Below are positions 8,725-13,485 of a stretch of DNA of 13,485 bases, one piece after another; position 1 is the first letter of the stretch; each line of letters begins with the position of its first letter. A program made the position numbers and the translations under genes. Below the pieces are notes generated by a model. It searched no databases. It was not told where the DNA came from and worked only from the letters and a program-made list of their open reading frames with translations. Source of the stretch: Theodoxus fluviatilis (Eukaryota; Mollusca; Gastropoda; Cycloneritida; Neritidae); NCBI GenBank assembly GCA_034096865.1, contig JAWQFJ010008111.1, positions 2,501 through 15,985 of the forward strand, given 5' to 3'.

Positions 8725-9104
8725 CCCTCCCTCCCTCCCTCCTCCTCCCTCCCTCCCTCCCTCCTCCTCCCCTCCCTCCCTCTCTCTCTCTCTCTCTCTC
8801 CTCCTCTCTCTCTCTCCTCTCACTCCTCCCTCTCTCTCCCCTCCCACTCTCTCTCCACCCCCCACCTCTTACTCTCATTCTCTCTTCCCTCTCCCCCTTT
8901 TTCCCAGCTCCCCCCTCCCCCTCTCTCTCCCTCTCTCTCTCTCCTCTCCTCTTTCTCCCTCCTCCTCTCTCTCTCTCTCTCTCTCCTCTCTCCTCTCTCT
9001 TACCCATTGGAATATTTTGCCTCAAGAGCTGAATGTAAGAAAGGCACTACTGCCTAGTTCACTACCCTTGTAAAATAAAGTTCGTTCGTTCGTTTCGTTC
9101 GTTC
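8298..9104 (+). other. LINE 3' untranslated region and (GTTC)n tail, with an internal CT expansion
   Basis: After the ORF2 stop the sequence is non-coding. An AT-rich portion to 8647 and a final portion (about 9001-9104) flank a CT array. The terminal part contains a GCACTACTGC palindrome-like word, AATAAA at 9074-9079, then GTTC units with one irregular spacing to 9104. The tandem tail marks the true 3' end of the retrotransposon. I cannot exclude that part of 8298-8647 belongs to other DNA. Confidence 0.6.
8648..9000. repeat. (CT)n and CCT/CCCT polypyrimidine tract, about 350 bp
   Basis: Near-perfect CT to about 8722, then TCCC/TCC-rich variants and CT again to about 9000. Almost every base on the plus strand is pyrimidine. 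It lies inside the LINE 3' untranslated region. The minus strand gives Arg/Glu repeats in all frames, so the open frames found there are artefacts. Confidence 0.95.
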
Positions 9105-9159
9105 TCTTCTCCTCCTCTCTCTTTCTCTCTCTCTCCTCTTTCTTTCTCTCTCTCTTTGG

Positions 9160-9242
<83 letters not shown>

Positions 9243-9262
9243 AAACACACACATTCACACTC

Positions 9263-9318
<56 letters not shown>

Positions 9319-9340
9319 CTCTCCCGCCCCCCGCTCTCTC

Positions 9341-9432
<92 letters not shown>
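9105..9432. repeat. (CT)n/(CA)n compound microsatellite after the LINE tail
   Basis: CT-rich sequence to 9198, CA repeats (about 9198-9240), CT (about 9261-9398), then CA again to about 9431. The two CT-to-CA transitions repeat the same arrangement, which suggests internal duplication or slippage. It starts directly at the LINE tail. Confidence 0.95.
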
Positions 9433-10555
<1,123 letters not shown>

Positions 10556-10572
10556 CACTTGTCCCCCGGCAG

Positions 10573-10695
10573 CCGAGCAGTGCGGTCGTGTCGCACGTTG
10601 CTCCCGCTAGTAGGGTGCTCGAGGCCGTAGTGCTGAACGAGTCGGATATGTGGCTGCTTACTTGCTTTCATGGACAAGGTTCTGACTGTGCAAAT
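10573..10695 (+). CDS. Possible internal exon (41 codons) of an unidentified gene
   Basis: The segment is bounded by a polypyrimidine tract ending CCCCCGGCAG (AG at 10571-10572) and by the strong donor GTAAGT at 10696-10701. Its 123 nt are a whole number of codons, and one frame is open throughout (begins PSSAVVSHVAP, contains NESDMWLLTCFHGQ). The same frame meets a stop right after the donor (TGA within GTAAGTTGA), as expected if the donor is used. I do not recognise the family. Chance matches to both splice consensuses are possible, and no partner exon is visible in the window. Confidence 0.3.
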
Positions 10696-10701
10696 GTAAG
10701 T

Positions 10702-11157
10702 TGAATGAAATCCTTAGCATCTTTATTTCAAAACTTTGAATTGTGATGAATTCTCAAATTGTGCATTAGGATTGTTCCCGAACCGCGCTCACGTTGAACA
10801 GTGAAAGGTTGAACCCTGGATGGTGCTATTGTAACTGTTCCAAGACTGCTTGATTAGTGCGCAATGCAAAAGGCACAACTGAACAGTTTGATTGACTGTA
10901 TATACATTGTGACGCCTGCAAATAAGTGTTGATCACGATATCTCAAGCAGAGAACGCTGAGAGGCAGTGTTACATCTGAAATTGACTTGTGTGGGAAGTT
11001 GTGACCCATGGACGAGACAGTGTTGCACCCCTTGATAGCCACAAGTGCCTGAATGTCTAGGAAACGATATTTCAGTGTATGGGTTTTTAATTTTTGTATT
11101 TCACTGTTTCTTTTGCTGGAGAATATTCTGGCTGAACTGTGCTAACTTTCTTTGACT
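10702..11157. other. Unassigned sequence upstream of the LINE ORF1
   Basis: No recognisable gene. It may include the 5' untranslated region of the LINE whose ORF1 starts at 11158. An in-frame stop (TAA near 11142) lies shortly before that start. Confidence 0.4.
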
Positions 11158-11316
11158 ATGGGTGATTCACTGGGGATTTATCATCAACACATTGGCGCAC
11201 AGTTTGCCCGTGCAAATGGCCATGGCATGAAACGAGGTTCCCCGCTTGCTCGTAGACCTCGTGATCATCATGCTTCCTGCAACGCTGATCTGGATCTGGA
11301 GAGGCAGGCCGTACAG

Positions 11317-11984
11317 CCGTGCGTTCAAGACGACCTACCGGTAGCCTACCGGTAGCCGAGCAACCGGTGTGCCCTCTTGAACGACTCGTTATGACCCAAC
11401 GGTAGCCAAGATGGCTTCCGCGATGCCTTCTCATCGCCGCGGATTGCGCTTCTCAACCAAATGAGTAAACCAGCAGCTGCAGACTGCTCGTTCCTTGTGG
11501 TAGCCGATGAAATACGTTAAGCTGTAGCTGTGCATGAATGCTCGGCATCGCTCGAATAGAAATTTATGTCAAAACGACTGTGCTAACTTGGTGTAAGCAA
11601 GAATATTTCGATGCTCACTTCAAGGGAGATTACACAACAAACAAAGGGCTAATGTAAGATATAAGAGTTGCTTCCCTTAAAATTGTTTCTCTATCTGCCG
11701 TGGAAATGTTTGCTAACATCTTGCCCAGTAATTATTTCAGAGCAGTTATTCTTTTAAAAAAGAAAAGTACAATATCAGCCTAACTTCTTGTAACGTCTCG
11801 CATAGGCTGGGTAATAATGACAGGTCGAAATGCGTGCCACAGCGCATATTTGTGATGACGACTTTCTTCCTTTCCCCGAAGGCAGCCATTTTGGCTATAC
11901 AGGCGCAACGGCTCTCCGGCGCGGTACGTACCAAGTCGTTCAAGAGGCTACCGGTACGTACCGGTAGGCCTCTTGAACAGGCCC
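11317..11984. mobile_element. 668-bp non-autonomous TIR element, copy 2 (same family as 5734-6433), nested in LINE ORF1
   Basis: Flanked by CAG (11314-11316 and 11985-11987). From 11323 it aligns with 5740 onward at a constant offset of 5583 for about 600 bp, with about 18 substitutions and no indels (roughly 97% identity by eye). The right arm is 32 bp shorter than in copy 1. Insert plus duplication is 671 bp, which exactly explains the shift between the upstream frame (phase of 11158) and the downstream frame (phase of 11988). It has the same TACCGGTA palindromes and inverted CCTCTTGAACGACT-type subterminal motif, and no transposase ORF. Confidence 0.88.
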
Positions 11985-12143
11985 CAGGGCTTGCAGAGTG
12001 GTGTGTGCTCAGTAGCACGGCGGCTTAGACTCTCAAGGGGTAGGGCGCGCGCAGGTTTGCTTCTGACCGTCTTATGCGCTGCACTTTGGATTATGTGCAC
12101 CTGCAAAACTGCTTGCCTAGCAACGACGCGGCATGATCTTTCT

Positions 12144-12188
12144 GGTCTAATTTTGCTTGGGGGAAATGTAGAAAGAAACCCCGGGCCC
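12144..12188 (+). other. 2A-like (ribosome-skipping) motif inside LINE ORF1
   Basis: The 15 codons read GLILLGGNVERNPGP. The canonical core is D-[VI]-E-x-N-P-G-P, with separation between the last Gly and Pro (12185/12186). Here Asp is replaced by Asn; all other core positions match, and the upstream Leu-rich stretch is typical. 2A-like motifs are known near the N-terminus of ORF1 in APE-type LINEs of several invertebrates. Activity with the Asp-to-Asn change is uncertain. Confidence 0.75.
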
Positions 12189-12665
12189 CCTGGACCAGTT
12201 GGTGAATACATTGTCGTCTACCCAACGGAAAATGGACCACGGCTACCTCGGGAAGATTACATTCCGCCAAGTCAAACGACACATGGTGCACGTGAAAACG
12301 TCAACTTTAGGATGGCAAATGTCAATCCTATGCCTCCTCATTCAGGCATTGAAGCAGAGCTACGCAATCTTTATGGTCAGCAAGAGAAATTGAACCATGC
12401 TCTACAAGAAACCCAAGAGCGATGCCGCTACCATTGTGCCCATCTATACCAATGGAACTCTGTGCTCCGAGCACAGATTGACAGCATGAAATACCACGTC
12501 AACAACATGTATGCAGAAATGCAGAATAAGGTGATCGGCCAAGAAGAACAAATAGAAAACCTTGAAATGTCTGTGAGGCAGAACAGTATTAGACTATTCG
12601 GACTCCCAGAGAATCCCCGTAAGTCATACTGGGACTGCCTGCAGTTAGTCCTGAAAACCTTCCAA

Positions 12666-13008
12666 CTTCCAACGAGACGACGCTCTTCGCCTCTCCCTCT
12701 CTCGCCTTCCATCAGCTCCCTCGGCTCCCAGTCTCCCCTGGACTTTTCATGGACCGAGAAGAGATTGTTGGAGGAGTTCAGCATTCAGACGCTTGTTTTG
12801 GGGATCTCTCACCGTACCAAAGAAACAAAGCAAAAAATCAATCAATAAAACCCAAACCCCAGGTCCAAAAGAAACCAAAAAAATCACCCAAAAAACCCCC
12901 CGTCCCCCTCCCGCCGACCGCCCGTCCTCGAGTAGAACTAGACAGAAAACTACAAACAGAAAAACATATCCTTGAACGAATACAAGAAAGATGAAACTCT
13001 AAATATCT
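12666..13008. other. Low-complexity C/T-rich then A/C-rich sequence after the ORF1 break
   Basis: 12670-12740 is rich in TCTCCC-type words. 12820-12960 is rich in A and C with AAAAAC/CCCC runs and an AATCAATCAATAAAA word at about 12836-12850, which resembles a short retroelement tail with a polyadenylation signal. No domain is recognisable. The ORF1 homology is lost at the left boundary. Confidence 0.5.
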
Positions 13009-13312
13009 AAAGCTTAAACTAAAAGAAAGCTCCGGGTTTCTACAGCTCGTCTTATTTTAAAGTAAAGCTGGGGGGAAGAAAGAGCTCTAAAGCTTTTTTT
13101 GTAGGCTGGGCCGCGCGTTTGTGGTTCTAGTTGTAAACTAAAGCTGCTCTGCTGTTCTTCCTGAAAGCTTGGGCTTAACGCTTGTGGAGAGACAAGATTA
13201 AATTACTAAAGCTAGCTCTCCTAGCTCGGGAAAACTACTAAAGCCAAAAAGCTTTTCTTTCTAAACTCCATCTTTCTTAGTAAATACTAAAGCTGAAGCT
13301 ACGCTAAAAGCT
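13009..13312 (+). repeat. Cluster of ten AAAGCT hexamers, irregularly spaced
   Basis: AAAGCT starts at 13009, 13026, 13064, 13089, 13140, 13164, 13208, 13248, 13289 and 13307, often as CTAAAGCT or ACTAAAGCT. Random sequence would give about one copy per 4 kb per strand. The spacing is irregular (17-51 bp), so it is not a simple tandem array. Its nature is unknown. Confidence 0.7.
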
Positions 13313-13485
13313 GTAGAGCTGCTTGTCTCTGGGCCGCGTACGCGTCAAAAATAACAAAAAATCATTTTTATTTTTTATTTTCCGGGAGGAGATTTTATTT
13401 TCCTCCGGAGACCATACATGATGATGGGAATGTGGGGGCGGTTGGTTCCGAGTCTGTCATCCTGGTGTATGACACTCTGACCTAC
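13297..13485 (+). CDS. Open reading frame running off the window, unidentified
   Basis: 63 codons are open from after the stop at 13294-13296 to the window end. The last part (from about 13411, TIHDDGNVGAVGSESVILVY) looks more protein-like than the first. An acceptor-like AG after a T-rich tract (13355-13390) could start an exon there. The VILVYDTL ending loosely recalls the strand before the core of Ulp1/C48-like peptidase folds, but that is too little to assign. Low confidence. Confidence 0.2.
13381..13409. repeat. Short imperfect inverted repeat (possible hairpin)
   Basis: TCCGGGAGGA (13381-13390) can pair with TCCTCCGGA (13401-13409) with one bulged G, around a 10-base T/A-rich loop. Function unknown; it could equally be chance. 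Confidence 0.4.

Larger units (their letters stand above)
4276..9104 (+). mobile_element. 5'-truncated, degenerate LINE (CR1/L2-like non-LTR retrotransposon), interrupted by other elements
   Basis: In order on the plus strand: the C-terminal half of an APE-type endonuclease (4287-5192), a linker and reverse transcriptase (about 5188-7041), the conserved post-RT C-terminal region (7729-8297), a 3' untranslated region with an expanded CT microsatellite, AATAAA at 9074-9079, and a short (GTTC)n tail. The domain order and the short tandem tail instead of poly-A match CR1/L2/Jockey-group elements. The exact clade needs a tree. The N-terminal endonuclease and any ORF1 are missing at the 5' side, as usual for 5'-truncated copies. 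Frameshifts near 5185, 5450, 7800 and 8040, plus two insertions (5734-6433 and 7041-7728), make it inactive. Confidence 0.85.
11158..12848 (+). pseudogene. LINE ORF1 with 2A-like motif, coiled coil and RRM-like start, split by a DNA transposon
   Basis: ATG at 11158 has a good context (A at -3, G at +4) and follows an in-frame stop. The first 53 codons (to 11316) are polar. The transposon (11317-11984) follows, then the frame resumes at 11988. Discounting the insert, the order is: a basic segment, a hydrophobic stretch (AGLLLTVLCAALW), the 2A-like motif GNVERNPGP (about residues 112-120), a Pro-rich linker, a coiled coil (about 12345-12580), and IRLFGLPENP with a following Trp-Asp (the entry to an RRM-type ORF1 domain). 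The RRM is cut off near 12665. Beyond it the frame reads Ser/Pro- and Lys-rich sequence to the stop at 12846-12848. ORF1 proteins of such LINEs bind RNA and form particles with ORF2. This copy is broken. Confidence 0.75.

Noticed and set aside
8605..9025. Minus-strand Arg/Glu-repeat and plus-strand Leu/Ser-repeat proteins
   Set aside because: They are translations of the CT microsatellite with no non-repetitive domain.
12144..12188. 2A-like motif as a sign of an integrated virus
   Set aside because: The surrounding coiled coil and RRM-like entry are those of LINE ORF1, and 2A-like motifs are known in such elements. No viral polyprotein domain is visible.

Overview
The window looks like repeat-rich intergenic or intronic DNA of an invertebrate animal. 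A mollusc or other marine lophotrochozoan is my best guess, from three things: long pyrimidine microsatellites, a CR1/L2-like LINE with a (GTTC)n tail, and a LINE ORF1 carrying a 2A-like motif. I see no bacterial operons, no tRNA or rRNA genes, no CRISPR array, and no complete host gene. Most of the recognisable content is transposable elements, several nested inside one another.

Layout. 1-2830 has no recognisable gene and holds a poly-C run (1440-1456) and a GTCC-type array (1629-1745). 2834-4275 is a dense block of microsatellites (CAG, GCCT, GGTC, GT, CTGT, CCGT, poly-C, CT), split by a 516-bp element with terminal inverted repeats (3388-3903). 4276-9104 is a 5'-truncated, frameshifted LINE ORF2 (endonuclease, reverse transcriptase, C-terminal region, 3' tail). 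It is interrupted by a 700-bp non-autonomous DNA transposon (5734-6433) and by a probable minus-strand retroelement fragment (7041-7728). 9105-10555 is CT/CA microsatellite plus unassigned sequence. A possible spliced exon lies at 10573-10695. 11158-12848 is a LINE ORF1 (hydrophobic segment, 2A-like motif, coiled coil, start of an RRM-like domain), interrupted by a second copy of the same 700-bp transposon family (11317-11984, about 97% identical over the alignable 600 bp). The right edge has a peculiar cluster of AAAGCT hexamers (13009-13312) and a short reading frame that runs off the window.

The most informative result is that the two DNA-transposon copies each landed inside a LINE reading frame. 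Each is flanked by a 3-bp direct repeat of the form CWG (CTG and CAG). In each case, subtracting the insertion plus one repeat (703 and 671 bp) brings the two broken reading frames into the same frame. The 3-bp duplication and the GGGCCTGTTC-type end suggest the PIF/Harbinger superfamily. The 516-bp element shares the end signature GGCYTGTTCARGAG and may be a relative. No transposase is visible in any of these elements, so they would depend on an enzyme encoded elsewhere.
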